Source: JAEUQQ01 sp963697285 (lineage in GTDB: Bacteria; Acidobacteriota; Vicinamibacteria; Vicinamibacterales; JAFNAJ01). From it: a stretch of 64,000 nucleotides of DNA. Positions within the stretch are counted from its first letter, which is position 1. Every line of letters begins with the position of its first letter. The stretch covers positions 186,001 to 250,000 of the forward strand of contig CAVONI010000011.1 of assembly GCA_963697285.1 (NCBI GenBank), in the 5' to 3' direction. The notes below the pieces were generated by a model. It ran no database searches. It was not told the origin of the DNA and saw only the letters and a program-made list of their open reading frames with translations. Of this stretch, positions 9,729-18,038 are shown piece by piece. The translations under genes were made by a program, and so were the position numbers.

Positions 9729-10747
9729 GATGAATGCCCTTCGGAGGCTTGGACGTCGGTTGAGGTCATGTCGGCGCCCCACTGCCGGTACACAGAAAGA
9801 TACGCCGCGAGGGCAGTGAGCCCCAAGAACTGGAAGACCAGGCCGCGGACGAGCCAGGCCAGGGCCTGAAGCGGAATCGCCGCCAGCCCGACCAGGGGAA
9901 CGAACGAGACGGCCCCGAGCCCGGCCGTGGTGACGATTGACACCAGGGTCGCGATCACGACGGCGATGAGCACCGCCAGGAACACTCGGAACAGCTCGCT
10001 GAACCGGTGATCCAGGAACGTCGCCACGCGCCGCGCCGCCTGCCGCACGCTGCAGTCCTCGAGCGCAATGGTCATCTGCACCAGCAGGTAGCACCAGTTG
10101 ATCAGCGTGATCCAGATGAGCAGCACCGTCGCGCACAGCGCTGCGAGCAGCGTCAGCACGAGGTTCGAATCGCTCATTTCGGCCACCCGATACGCCACGA
10201 CCATGGCCGCGAGGTAGGCCATCGCCGAGACCAGGTACGTCGCGAACAGGAAGATCCCCAACCGTAGGTACCGCCGGAAGAGCATCCCGGAACCGTCGAG
10301 GAACCGCCCGATCGACACCTGCGAACACGCCAGCACTTCGGTCAGGCCGACGTGCCGATCGCCGGCGTCATCGGCCAGGGCCGCCTCGCCTGGTACCAGG
10401 ATCGCGACGACCCCGCCCTTGACCAGGAACGACACGACGCTGCCTGCGGCCATGGCGACGAGCAGCGCCACGACGAACATGATGAAGGCGATCGGCTGAT
10501 CGACGAGCGTCTCGCCCACCGTCGCGACAAGGGCGCGCATGTCGTCGGCGAACAGATCCGAGAGGTCGCGGCCGAGCGTCAGGCCGACCAGCAGCACGCC
10601 ACCGACGATGGCCACGCCCACGAGGAGCTTGAAGATGGCGTCTGCTGCAAACTGGAGAGGTACGAGGGGCCAGTGCCCTGCCGTGACGAGCGTCGCGCGC
10701 TTGAGCGTGGCCTGCAGGCGCGCCGACCGTTGACGAGGGGACGTCAC
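9725..10747 (-). CDS. Polytopic membrane protein of unknown function
   Basis: About 340 residues with five or six predicted membrane spans: FKLLVGVAIVGGVLLVGLTL, AFIMFVVALLVAMAAG, the FLFATYLVSAMAYLAAMVVA region, LTLLAALCATVLLIWITLI, VFLAVLIAVVIATLVS, and a C-terminal pair around LAAIPLQALAWLVRGLVFQF. I do not recognise a family; it resembles the uncharacterised DUF4013/YciC-like helical membrane proteins in layout only. The start is taken at GTG 10747, since a TATACT hexamer lies 8 nt upstream and there is no Shine-Dalgarno sequence. Its stop overlaps the aminotransferase ATG. It diverges from the sensor kinase gene. Confidence 0.65.
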   Translation of the reverse strand: MTSPRQRSARLQATLKRATLVTAGHWPLVPLQFAADAIFKLLVGVAIVGGVLLVGLTLGRDLSDLFADDMRALVATVGETLVDQPIAFIMFVVALLVAMAAGSVVSFLVKGGVVAILVPGEAALADDAGDRHVGLTEVLACSQVSIGRFLDGSGMLFRRYLRLGIFLFATYLVSAMAYLAAMVVAYRVAEMSDSNLVLTLLAALCATVLLIWITLINWCYLLVQMTIALEDCSVRQAARRVATFLDHRFSELFRVFLAVLIAVVIATLVSIVTTAGLGAVSFVPLVGLAAIPLQALAWLVRGLVFQFLGLTALAAYLSVYRQWGADMTSTDVQASEGHSS

Positions 10748-10755
10748 GTGCCCGG

Positions 10756-10761
10756 AGTATA
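10756..10761 (-). promoter_or_regulatory. -10 element TATACT, leaderless configuration
   Basis: TATACT on the minus strand lies 8 nt before the GTG at 10747. No ribosome-binding site fits between the two. A second hexamer, TACACT at 10787-10792 on the plus strand, probably serves the divergent sensor kinase and leaves a 24 nt leader. Confidence 0.5.
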
Positions 10762-10816
10762 GCATCGGGCCCATGCGGGCTCGGGGTACACTGGCTCGGC
10801 CGGCAGCGACGATTCC

Positions 10817-13800
10817 GTGTTGCGATTCACTCCCCTTCGTACAGCTCGCGGCGCCCCCCGGCGCCCGGCGTCGCTCCTCGCCGTGGGCTGCCTCACGGCG
10901 CTCGTCGTCTTCGTCGCGGGATGGGCCTGGGAGCGTCATGCGTTCGGCGACACGCCCGCCGACACGCTGGTCCGACTCGAGCAGCGCGTGCGCGCCGACG
11001 TCGCCGAGCGCGAGACCGTCGTGCGCGCGTTCGCCACCGCCCTGGCCGCATCTGACCCCCTCAGGGCGAGCCTGGCACCGGCCAGCGACACCGCAGCCGC
11101 GTTCGCAGCCTTCGACGGGGCGATGGCGTCGGTGGGCCGCCCCGTCGCCGGCGACCTGGCGGCGACGGCATTCGACGTCGCGGGCCACGCGCGTGCCTGG
11201 ACCGGCCGTCCGTCTGCCCTGTCGGTCAGACGGCTCCGGCCTGCGACATCGATCTTCGTGATGGACAGCAAGCGCGGCCTGCGGCTGGTCGCCGTGGTTC
11301 CCGTCGTGACGAAGGCCACCCCAGCCGAGCGCGTCGGCCTCGTCGTTGTCGAACGCGAGGTGTTCAGTACCTCCGAGCCGACCGACGATGGCGACCCGGA
11401 TCGCTTCACCTGGACCAGCAACCTGGGACGACTCGAGGTGCGGCCGCAGTTGCTTGCCAGCGCCGCGCCCGGCGAAACGAGCGACTTCACCATCCACGCC
11501 AGCACGGGCGAACCGCTGTTCGAGGCGCGCGTTGACGGCGATTCCATCGCAGTTGCCCGACACGATGTGCGAGTGCGCACGTGGCGCGCGGTGGCCGCCG
11601 TCCTGATTCTCACGCTGCTGGTGACCGCGCTGGCGTGGGTACCCCGACTCGACGGCGACTCGTCGGCGCGCTCGCTGCTCCAGCGGGGGTGGCCGATCCT
11701 CGTCCTGATCGGCGGCGCCCGAGCGCTTGTCAGCCTGATGGTGGCCACCGACGGCAACGCCTCGGCGACCGACGTGCGCAGCCTGGCTGACGTCCTGTCG
11801 CTGGTCTGCGTGGCGGCGTTCCTCACGCCGCTGGCGATTCGCTCACGCGTCCGGTCACACCGCCGAGACGCCGGACGCCGCGGCGGCCTGTACTTGGCGC
11901 AGATGCTGGCCGCGGGCGTCGGCGTGGCGGCCCTGCTGATGCTCGGAACGCTGTTCGTCACGCGCGTGATCGAGCACGCGACGTTCGACGTTGCGAACCT
12001 CTCGTTGCGGCCCTGGCGCGCGTCGCGGTTCATGACCATCGGCGGCCTCGTCGCAGGGTGGGCCGCGACGACCTGGCTCGCCATCCTGCTGACGACGGCG
12101 TTCTGGAGCCGCTGGTACATCCCGGCGCAACGCCGCACGGCGCTGATCAGCGGCGCGGCCGTGCTCGTGCTGCCCACGGTGGCATGGATCGCGTCGGGGA
12201 TTGCCGCGCCCAGTTCGCGGGGGGCAGCGGTCGCCACGGTCGCGCTCACCGTCGCCGCCGCCGTGCAGTTGCGCCATCGCGTCGCGTGGTTTCGCCGGGG
12301 AACGCTGGCCCGCAGGCTGTTCGCGGTCGGACTCATGGTCGTCGTCCCGGCAGCGCTGCTGTATCCGCAGGTCTACGCCGCCGCCGACACCGCGCGTGCA
12401 CGCGTCGTCGCCACGCGTTTCTCGGTGCAAGCACAGACGCATCCCGAGGAATTGCGCGGGCGCCTCACAGAAGCCCTGTCGCAGATCGACCGGGTCCGTG
12501 CCTTGCCCGAGTTGGTGGCCACACTGCCCTTCGACCCCACCGCGCTCGACACCGAGGTCGCCTTCGAACTCTGGCAGCGCACGAGCCTGGCCGCGGCGCG
12601 CCTGACGTCGTCGGTCGAGCTGTATCGCGCCGATGGACGCCTGGTCAGTCGATTCGCCCTGAACTTCCCGGAGGAACGGGCGATCGTCCAGCAATGGGAG
12701 GCCACGTCGTGCGCCTGGGACGTGTTCGGCGAGACGGCACCGTTCGGCGCCGAAGAGCGGCAGATGCTCCACGCCGAGCGGTGGCTGTGCGACGAGGCTG
12801 GCAAGCCCCACGGCGCCATCGTGGTGCACGTCATGCTCGACTACGAAGCGCTGCCCTTCCTCTCATCGAAGAGTCCCTACTTCGAGTTCGTGCGCGAGGC
12901 CGACGGCGAGACCGCTGCGGACGCCCTCCGCGCAAACGTGACGCTGGCCATCTACGGCTGGGGACGCACGCCGGTGTTCACGTCGGCCGGGCAGCCGTGG
13001 CCCCTGAGTGATGCGCTGTTCGGGCGCATCTACCGCTCGCGCGAGCCGTTCTGGACCGACGTGACGACCGCCGGGGTGTCGCAGAAGGTGTACATCGCCA
13101 ACGACCGCGCCGGGATCTACGCGGTCGGGTATCCGCTGCCCTCCTGGTTCGATCACGCCGTCCGCGTCGCCGAACTCCTGACCCTGGCCACGGCCTTCTT
13201 CCTGGCGGGCGCCCTGGCGTACTCGCTCGCAGCCTGGATCGCCTGGCGCACGCCGCCGCCCGGCGTGCGGCTGATGTCGGAGTTCCGCACCAGCTTCTCG
13301 AGGAAGCTGTTCGTGCTGTTCGTCCTGGCCACTGCCGTCCCCGTGCTGGTGCTGGCCCTGACCATCCGCACCTACGTCGCGGGGCAACTCCGTGGCGACA
13401 TCGAGGCCGAAGCGACGCGCACGGCGCAGGTCGCGCGACGCGTCATCGAGGAAACCCTGGCGACGCAGCGCGATGAGGAGACATCGGCGACGGCCCTGAG
13501 CGACGACGCGATGGTCTGGATCAGCCGCATCATCGACCAGGACGTCAACATCTTCGCGGGCACCGAGCTCGCCGCGACGAGCGAGCGCGACCTGTTCGCC
13601 TCGGGCGTGTTGCCGACGCGCGTGCCCGAACGCGTGTATCGCGGCCTCGTGCTCGACCGCCTCCCGAGCGTCGTCGCCGAGGATCAGATCGGGCGCCTCC
13701 GCTACCTGATGGCCGCCGTGCCCATCCGCGCGCGCGATGTCGACGCCATCCTCACGGTGCCGCTGACGCTGCGCCAACGCGAGATCGAGCGCGAGGTGAA

Positions 13801-14746
13801 CGAGCTGGAGCGCGGTGTCCAACTGGGTGCCGTCGTGTTCCTGCTGCTCGGCGCTGCCGCAGGCTACTGGATGGCGAACCGCATCGGCGACCCCGTCCTG
13901 CGCCTCACGCGCGCGTCGAAGCGCATCGCGTCCGGCGAACTGAGCGTCCGCGTGTTCGTGCGCACGGCCGACGAACTTCAGCGGCTGGTCGAGTCGTTCA
14001 ACACGATGGCCCACGAACTCGAACAGCAACGCGTCCAGCTCGAGCGCACGAACCGCCTGGAGGCCTGGGCCGAAATGGCCCGGCAGGTGGCGCACGACAT
14101 CAAGAACCCGCTGACGCCCATTCAGCTCGCCACCGAGCACCTGCGCCGCGTGAACCACGATCGGGGTGAGCCGCTCTCGCCGGTGCTGAACCAGTGCGTC
14201 GACACCATCCTGGCGCAGGTCAAGCTCCTGCGGCGGATCTCGAGCGACTTCGCCAACTTCGCCTCGTCGCCCGCACCGACGTTCGAGTCGACTGACGTGG
14301 GAGCGCTGGTGCGCGAGATCCTCGGCGGATACCAGCTCGGCCTCGACCCGGGAATCTCGATGACGTCAACGCTGCCCGATGCGTTGCCCATCCTGTCGCT
14401 CGACCGGATGCTGGTGGGCCGTGCCGTGACGAACGTGATCGAGAATGCCCTGCATGCGGTCGCGTCGGGTGGAACGGTGTCGGTGGATGTGCACTCCGAC
14501 GGCACCGACGTCACGATCCAGGTCACCGACAGCGGTCCCGGGCTCGACGAGGCCACATCGGCACGAGCGTTCGAGCCGTACTTCTCGACGAAGATGAGCG
14601 GGACCGGCCTCGGCTTGCCCATTGCGCGGCGGAACATCGAGTTGCACGGCGGCCGCGTGTCGATCAGCAGCCGCGAGGGCGAAGGCACCACCGTGAGCAT
14701 GATGCTGCCCGGGCGCCCGCCGTCGCCGCCCCCGCCGCATCCGTAA
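10817..14746 (+). CDS. NtrY-like membrane sensor histidine kinase, very large
   Basis: This is a 1309-residue inner-membrane histidine kinase. The N terminus has a membrane anchor (LLAVGCLTALVVFVAGWAW) and a periplasmic sensor region. Several hydrophobic spans follow between about residues 250 and 530, then a second extracytoplasmic domain, a span near 830 (LFVLFVLATAVPVLVLAL), a further loop and a span near 1015 (GAVVFLLLGAAAGYWMA). HAMP (RIGDPVLRLTRASKRIASGE) is followed by the phosphoacceptor His in VAHDIKNPLTPIQLA near 1093, N box NVIENALHAV near 1207, DSGPGLDEA near 1238 and GTGLGLPIARR near 1262. HDIKNPLTPI is the NtrY/AtoS-type H box, so a sigma54-type NtrX partner is expected, but none is adjacent. 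The start is GTG 10817 with no clear Shine-Dalgarno sequence. Confidence 0.85.
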   Translation: MLRFTPLRTARGAPRRPASLLAVGCLTALVVFVAGWAWERHAFGDTPADTLVRLEQRVRADVAERETVVRAFATALAASDPLRASLAPASDTAAAFAAFDGAMASVGRPVAGDLAATAFDVAGHARAWTGRPSALSVRRLRPATSIFVMDSKRGLRLVAVVPVVTKATPAERVGLVVVEREVFSTSEPTDDGDPDRFTWTSNLGRLEVRPQLLASAAPGETSDFTIHASTGEPLFEARVDGDSIAVARHDVRVRTWRAVAAVLILTLLVTALAWVPRLDGDSSARSLLQRGWPILVLIGGARALVSLMVATDGNASATDVRSLADVLSLVCVAAFLTPLAIRSRVRSHRRDAGRRGGLYLAQMLAAGVGVAALLMLGTLFVTRVIEHATFDVANLSLRPWRASRFMTIGGLVAGWAATTWLAILLTTAFWSRWYIPAQRRTALISGAAVLVLPTVAWIASGIAAPSSRGAAVATVALTVAAAVQLRHRVAWFRRGTLARRLFAVGLMVVVPAALLYPQVYAAADTARARVVATRFSVQAQTHPEELRGRLTEALSQIDRVRALPELVATLPFDPTALDTEVAFELWQRTSLAAARLTSSVELYRADGRLVSRFALNFPEERAIVQQWEATSCAWDVFGETAPFGAEERQMLHAERWLCDEAGKPHGAIVVHVMLDYEALPFLSSKSPYFEFVREADGETAADALRANVTLAIYGWGRTPVFTSAGQPWPLSDALFGRIYRSREPFWTDVTTAGVSQKVYIANDRAGIYAVGYPLPSWFDHAVRVAELLTLATAFFLAGALAYSLAAWIAWRTPPPGVRLMSEFRTSFSRKLFVLFVLATAVPVLVLALTIRTYVAGQLRGDIEAEATRTAQVARRVIEETLATQRDEETSATALSDDAMVWISRIIDQDVNIFAGTELAATSERDLFASGVLPTRVPERVYRGLVLDRLPSVVAEDQIGRLRYLMAAVPIRARDVDAILTVPLTLRQREIEREVNELERGVQLGAVVFLLLGAAAGYWMANRIGDPVLRLTRASKRIASGELSVRVFVRTADELQRLVESFNTMAHELEQQRVQLERTNRLEAWAEMARQVAHDIKNPLTPIQLATEHLRRVNHDRGEPLSPVLNQCVDTILAQVKLLRRISSDFANFASSPAPTFESTDVGALVREILGGYQLGLDPGISMTSTLPDALPILSLDRMLVGRAVTNVIENALHAVASGGTVSVDVHSDGTDVTIQVTDSGPGLDEATSARAFEPYFSTKMSGTGLGLPIARRNIELHGGRVSISSREGEGTTVSMMLPGRPPSPPPPHP

Positions 14747-14839
14747 TCCCTGGCGTCACGCAGGGCGGGTTGTTCGTGCCAGGGGGGGCACCGGACGCGT
14801 TGACGCAGACGCATCGGCGACACGCCCCGACGCGAGCAG

Positions 14840-15643
14840 TCAGTGAGCGGCCGGAGGCGTGCCTGGCGCTGGCAGTTCGGGCAACGGCGCGTCGCGCCGG
14901 CGCAGCTTCGACCATGCCAGCCCGACGAAGGCCGAGAGCAGATACGTGTACGACAGCACGACGAGGGTGATCTGCGGGTGCGTTGCCACGGCCGTGATGC
15001 CGATGGCCACGAGGATGAGATTGCGGTACGACCGGCGCGAGCGCAGGTCGAAGTGCTTGAAACTGCGGTACCTGATGGTGCTCACCATCAGGAACGCCGG
15101 CACCAGCACGACCGGCAACGTCAGTGCGCTCATCCAGCCTTCGAGGCCGTACGGGTACGCAAACACCGTCGCGGCCGGAATGCCCGCCGCGGCAGGACTC
15201 GGCATCCCGACGAAGTAGCGGCGGTCACCGGGATTCCCTGTCTGGATGTTGAAGCGGGCCAGCCTGATCGCCGCGGCGGCCACGAAGATGAAGCCTGCCG
15301 CCCAGCCGAGCTTGTTGAACGGCTGGAGCCCCCAGTTGTAGCAGAGGATGGCCGGCGCGACACCGAACGAGATCACGTCGGCCAGCGAGTCGAACTGCAG
15401 GCCGAACTCGCTGGTGCTGCCGGTGAGGCGCGCGATGCGCCCGTCGAGCATGTCGAGGATGACCGCGACGCCGATGAAGGGCGCCGCCGTCTCGAACCGC
15501 CCGCTCATCGCATGCACGATGCAGGCGTAGCCGCAGAACATGTTCGCCATCGTGAACAGGCTCGGCAGCAGGTACACCCCTCGACGGATGCCACGCCGCG
15601 GACGGGGGGACGCGTCGCGGTGGACGTGCGGCGACGCCTTCAT
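14840..15643 (-). CDS. pssA: CDP-diacylglycerol-serine O-phosphatidyltransferase
   Basis: This integral membrane enzyme makes phosphatidylserine from CDP-diacylglycerol and serine. The 267-residue product carries the CDP-alcohol phosphotransferase signature as DGRIARLTGSTSEFGLQFD followed by SLAD, matching DGxxAR...G...D...D with all four Asp. The N terminus reads GVYLLPSLFTMANMFCGYA, typical of bacterial PssA, and five or six more spans follow. The ATG overlaps the psd stop (ATGA), so the phosphatidylserine synthase is translated with its decarboxylase. It converges on the sensor kinase gene; the 93 bp between them show no clear hairpin. Confidence 0.95.
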   Translation of the reverse strand: MKASPHVHRDASPRPRRGIRRGVYLLPSLFTMANMFCGYACIVHAMSGRFETAAPFIGVAVILDMLDGRIARLTGSTSEFGLQFDSLADVISFGVAPAILCYNWGLQPFNKLGWAAGFIFVAAAAIRLARFNIQTGNPGDRRYFVGMPSPAAAGIPAATVFAYPYGLEGWMSALTLPVVLVPAFLMVSTIRYRSFKHFDLRSRRSYRNLILVAIGITAVATHPQITLVVLSYTYLLSAFVGLAWSKLRRRDAPLPELPAPGTPPAAH

Positions 15644-16275
15644 CGTCGGGCTGGCCACCGTGCCAGGATCGACTCTCCGCCAACCACGCGCTGGCCGACG
15701 GTGACGGCAATCTCGACGCCCGGAGGCACGAAGACGTCCATCCGCGACCCGAACTTCATCAACCCGAAACGATCCCCCGCGACGACCGTCGTGCCCGGCG
15801 TCACGCGGCAGACGATCCGGCGCGCGAGGATGCCGACCAGTTGGCGCGCCACCACCAGGCGCTCGCCGCGGCGGATCCAGAGCTCGTTTCGCTCGTTCTG
15901 GGCAGCGGATTCGGTCTGGTAGGCAGGCAGGAACTTGCCCGGCGTGTACTCGACGCGCTCCACCACGCCCGAAAACGGTATCCGGTTGATGTGCACGTCG
16001 AGGGGCGACAGGAAGATGCTGACCTGCTGCCACTCCCCGGGCGGCGGCACGCCGGGCTCGGCGGCGCCCGCCACCATCACCTTGCCATCCGCGGGCGCGA
16101 TCACGACGTCATCGTCGAAGACGACCGTGCGTTCTGGATCGCGGAAGAAGTACGCCATGAAGCCCGCGAGGGCGATGAACGGCACCGCCAACCGCGGACG
16201 TCTGGCAGCGAGGGCCAGCACCGCCGGGGCGAGGGCGCCCGCAATGAACGGGGCACCTGCTTTGTCGATACGCAT
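15640..16275 (-). CDS. psd: Phosphatidylserine decarboxylase proenzyme, short (PSD-A) type
   Basis: The enzyme decarboxylates phosphatidylserine to phosphatidylethanolamine and self-cleaves to form its pyruvoyl group. The product is 211 residues, typical of the short bacterial PSD-A form. Seen: YFFRDPERTV, VIAPADGKVM near residue 60, FLSPLDVHINRIPFSG with the conserved HxNR, and the cleavage site GSRMD, with Gly176-Ser177 predicted as the cut that yields the pyruvoyl residue. The start MRIDKAG was chosen over an upstream ATG because a TATACT hexamer lies 7 nt before it. It forms a coupled two-gene unit with pssA for phosphatidylethanolamine synthesis. Confidence 0.94.
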   Translation of the reverse strand: MRIDKAGAPFIAGALAPAVLALAARRPRLAVPFIALAGFMAYFFRDPERTVVFDDDVVIAPADGKVMVAGAAEPGVPPPGEWQQVSIFLSPLDVHINRIPFSGVVERVEYTPGKFLPAYQTESAAQNERNELWIRRGERLVVARQLVGILARRIVCRVTPGTTVVAGDRFGLMKFGSRMDVFVPPGVEIAVTVGQRVVGGESILARWPARR

Positions 16276-16282
16276 CGCTGAC

Positions 16283-16288
16283 AGTATA
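16283..16288 (-). promoter_or_regulatory. -10 element TATACT, leaderless configuration (psd)
   Basis: TATACT on the minus strand, 7 nt before the psd ATG at 16275, with no Shine-Dalgarno sequence. It lies directly downstream of the hairpin at 16294-16332, so the previous transcript ends where this one begins. Confidence 0.55.
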
Positions 16289-16293
16289 AACAG

Positions 16294-16332
16294 AACGAGC
16301 GGACGCATCGGCATGCCGATGGTCCGCTCGTT
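16294..16332 (-). terminator. Long hairpin, probable terminator after the DUF465 gene
   Basis: A 39-nt near-perfect inverted repeat has a 16-bp perfect core palindrome (CATCGGCATGCCGATG) flanked by AACGAGCGGAC and its complement, with a single unpaired G. On the minus strand it is followed by CTGTTT. It sits between the DUF465 stop and the psd promoter, fitting a rho-independent terminator, although the U tract is short. Confidence 0.5.
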
Positions 16333-16384
16333 GGAACTGTGAAGGGACGGTGCAGGGTGCCGCCCGGAAATCGTGCCGTCGACG

Positions 16385-16633
16385 TCAGTGCTGTGGTGCC
16401 GGTTGCCGGATAGCGTCGTGATGACGGCGGAGGATGTCTTCCATCCGGTCCTTCAACTGCAGTTTGCGTTTCTTGATCGTGACTTCTTCGACTTGTTCGA
16501 GGTCGGTGAGGAAGGGTCGTGACAAGAGCTGGTTCAGCCGATCCTCGAGTTCGTGGTGCTGGGTGGTGAGGGCACGATACTCGGGGTCGGCATCGAAAAG
16601 ATGTTCCTTGAGCCCCTGCGATTCGGTAGGCAT
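16385..16633 (-). CDS. Small DUF465 (YdcH-like) helical protein
   Basis: An 82-residue charged protein with the DUF465 pattern (PF04325). It has an N-terminal helix (ESQGLKEHLFDADPEYRALT), the HHELEDRLNQLL helix, then VEEVTIKKRKLQLKDRMEDI and LRRHHDAIR. This gives an antiparallel helical hairpin, probably dimeric. Its function is unknown; homologues are often listed as YdcH. The ATG is supported by a strong Shine-Dalgarno sequence (AAGGAGG, 5 nt spacing), in contrast with the leaderless genes nearby. It lies 86 bp after rimI, and a TAGAGT hexamer at 16693-16698 (minus strand) could drive it separately. Confidence 0.85.
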   Translation of the reverse strand: MPTESQGLKEHLFDADPEYRALTTQHHELEDRLNQLLSRPFLTDLEQVEEVTIKKRKLQLKDRMEDILRRHHDAIRQPAPQH

Positions 16634-16719
16634 TCCAGCCTCCTTGAGAGGGTGGTAACGAACCGTGCGGTCGCGTCGACTGCACTTTGAGGGCACTCTA
16701 CCACCGCCCCCGGAACGAT

Positions 16720-17208
16720 TCAAGCCAGCTCGACAGCGTCCAGATCGTGCCTCCAGTAGATCAGCGCGTCCTCGACGGGATGCGCGTAGTACGCGGCCCG
16801 AACCGCAGTCCTGATGAAGCCCAGCCCCTCGTACAGGGCGATGGCTGGGGTGTTCGATGCCCGCACTTCGAGCGTCGCACACCTGGCCCCCTCGGCGCGG
16901 GCCGCCGCGAAGACAACGGCGAGGAGCCGGTGCGCCAGGCCCCGGCGTCGCCACGCCGGAAGGATCGCGAGGTTGTTCACCTGCAGTTCGTCGAAGACGA
17001 CCCACACCGCGCAGTATCCGACGATGCCCCCCGATGGATGCTCGGCGACGAACACCCGGGCGACGTCGGAGTGTTCGGCCTCCCACAGGTACATCTCGCG
17101 CGTCCACGGATTCGTGAACGACGCCGCATCCACGGCGCAGATGCCGTCGAGGTCGTCGGCGATGCGCATCGGGCGCACCACGACCTCGTCGCGAGTTGAT
17201 TGCGTCAT
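16720..17208 (-). CDS. rimI: Ribosomal-protein-alanine N-acetyltransferase (RimI-like GNAT)
   Basis: The 162-residue GNAT-fold protein begins VVRPMRIADDLDGICAVDAA. Motif A, which binds acetyl-CoA, reads LAILPAWRRRGLAHRLL near residue 85, and the RimI-typical segment LEVRASNTPAIALYEGLGF follows. RimI acetylates the N-terminal alanine of ribosomal protein S18 in E. coli; substrates here are inferred. The ATG overlaps the tsaB stop by 4 bp (ATGA), the common tsaB-rimI arrangement, which supports RimI over a generic acetyltransferase. Confidence 0.9.
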   Translation of the reverse strand: MTQSTRDEVVVRPMRIADDLDGICAVDAASFTNPWTREMYLWEAEHSDVARVFVAEHPSGGIVGYCAVWVVFDELQVNNLAILPAWRRRGLAHRLLAVVFAAARAEGARCATLEVRASNTPAIALYEGLGFIRTAVRAAYYAHPVEDALIYWRHDLDAVELA

Positions 17209-17960
17209 AGCGGCCTGGCCGCACGGGCGCGGTCGCGAGCCACCTCGGCGTCGGGCCTCCTCACGTAGAGCGGGTGCAAGGCGTGCGGCGCGATCGTGCG
17301 GCCCTGCGCGGCCTCGCGGGCAGCGACCGCAGCGATCGCACCTGCCAGCGCTGCGGGGGCCGCGAGGAACGCAAGCGGAACGGCCAGGCCGGCGAGCACG
17401 GGGGCATCGGCCGTCGCGCGGGAGCCAGAGACCCAGAGGCGTGTCGGCGCGGCGAGCAGGCGCGCCCAGTGCTCCACCCGTTCTGGGGCCTTCCCGACAG
17501 CAGGACCGTCGACGTCCGTCACGAGATCGCCGAGGGCGGCGCATTCGTCCAGCGTGACTGCGGTGCGGCGCACGAGGCGCGTGAAGACCTCGTCACGGCG
17601 GGCATCGAGCCACACGCCGAATGCGTCGCCCGGGGCAGGCGCCGCAGGTCCCGCCACCCAGGCCCAGGCCAACGCGTCGAACACCGACACGCCCACGCAG
17701 GGACGCCCCGTGGCGAACGCGAAGCCCTGCACCGTCGCCATCCCGACGCGCAGGCCGGTCAGCGAGCCGGGGCCCGTCGCCACGGCGAACACGTCCACGT
17801 CCGCGAGCGCGCATCCCTGCGCCGCAAGCAGGGCCACCGCCGACGCCGGGAGGGCTTCGCCGTGAGGGCGCCCGTCACCCGGGACGCACGTGCACACGCC
17901 CGCGTCGTCGAGCAGGGCGAGGCTTCCGGGCATCGATGTCGTATCGATCGAGAGCAGCAT
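17205..17960 (-). CDS. tsaB: tRNA threonylcarbamoyladenosine biosynthesis protein TsaB
   Basis: TsaB (YeaZ) is the inactive ASKHA-fold partner that scaffolds TsaD/TsaE in making t6A37 on ANN-decoding tRNAs. The 251-residue product starts MLLSIDTTSMPGSLALLDD, has the signature FAVATGPGSLTGLRVGMATV near residue 60, followed by GFAFATGRPCVGVS and LDARRDEVFTRL. The C-terminal half is rich in Ala and Leu, as is usual. It is followed in overlap by rimI and diverges from mutS across 78 bp. TsaD and TsaE are not in the window. Confidence 0.92.
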   Translation of the reverse strand: MLLSIDTTSMPGSLALLDDAGVCTCVPGDGRPHGEALPASAVALLAAQGCALADVDVFAVATGPGSLTGLRVGMATVQGFAFATGRPCVGVSVFDALAWAWVAGPAAPAPGDAFGVWLDARRDEVFTRLVRRTAVTLDECAALGDLVTDVDGPAVGKAPERVEHWARLLAAPTRLWVSGSRATADAPVLAGLAVPLAFLAAPAALAGAIAAVAAREAAQGRTIAPHALHPLYVRRPDAEVARDRARAARPL

Positions 17961-18000
17961 GCAGCAGGTGTCCGCGAACGAGAGGGCGTGGACGCCTTGT

Positions 18001-18006
18001 TATACT
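18001..18006 (+). promoter_or_regulatory. -10 element TATACT upstream of mutS
   Basis: TATACT preceded by TTGT, 32 nt before the mutS ATG at 18039. Unlike the leaderless cases this leaves a short leader, but no clear Shine-Dalgarno sequence is present in it. Confidence 0.4.
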
Positions 18007-18038
18007 CCATAGTCCTCGGCCGTTCCGCACCCCTGACC

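Noticed and set aside
9729..10328. N-terminal extension of the aminotransferase through the upstream membrane gene
   Set aside because: The frame is open but the extension has no aminotransferase similarity, and the membrane-protein frame over the same DNA has clear spans. The ATG at 9728 matches the family start and overlaps the upstream stop.
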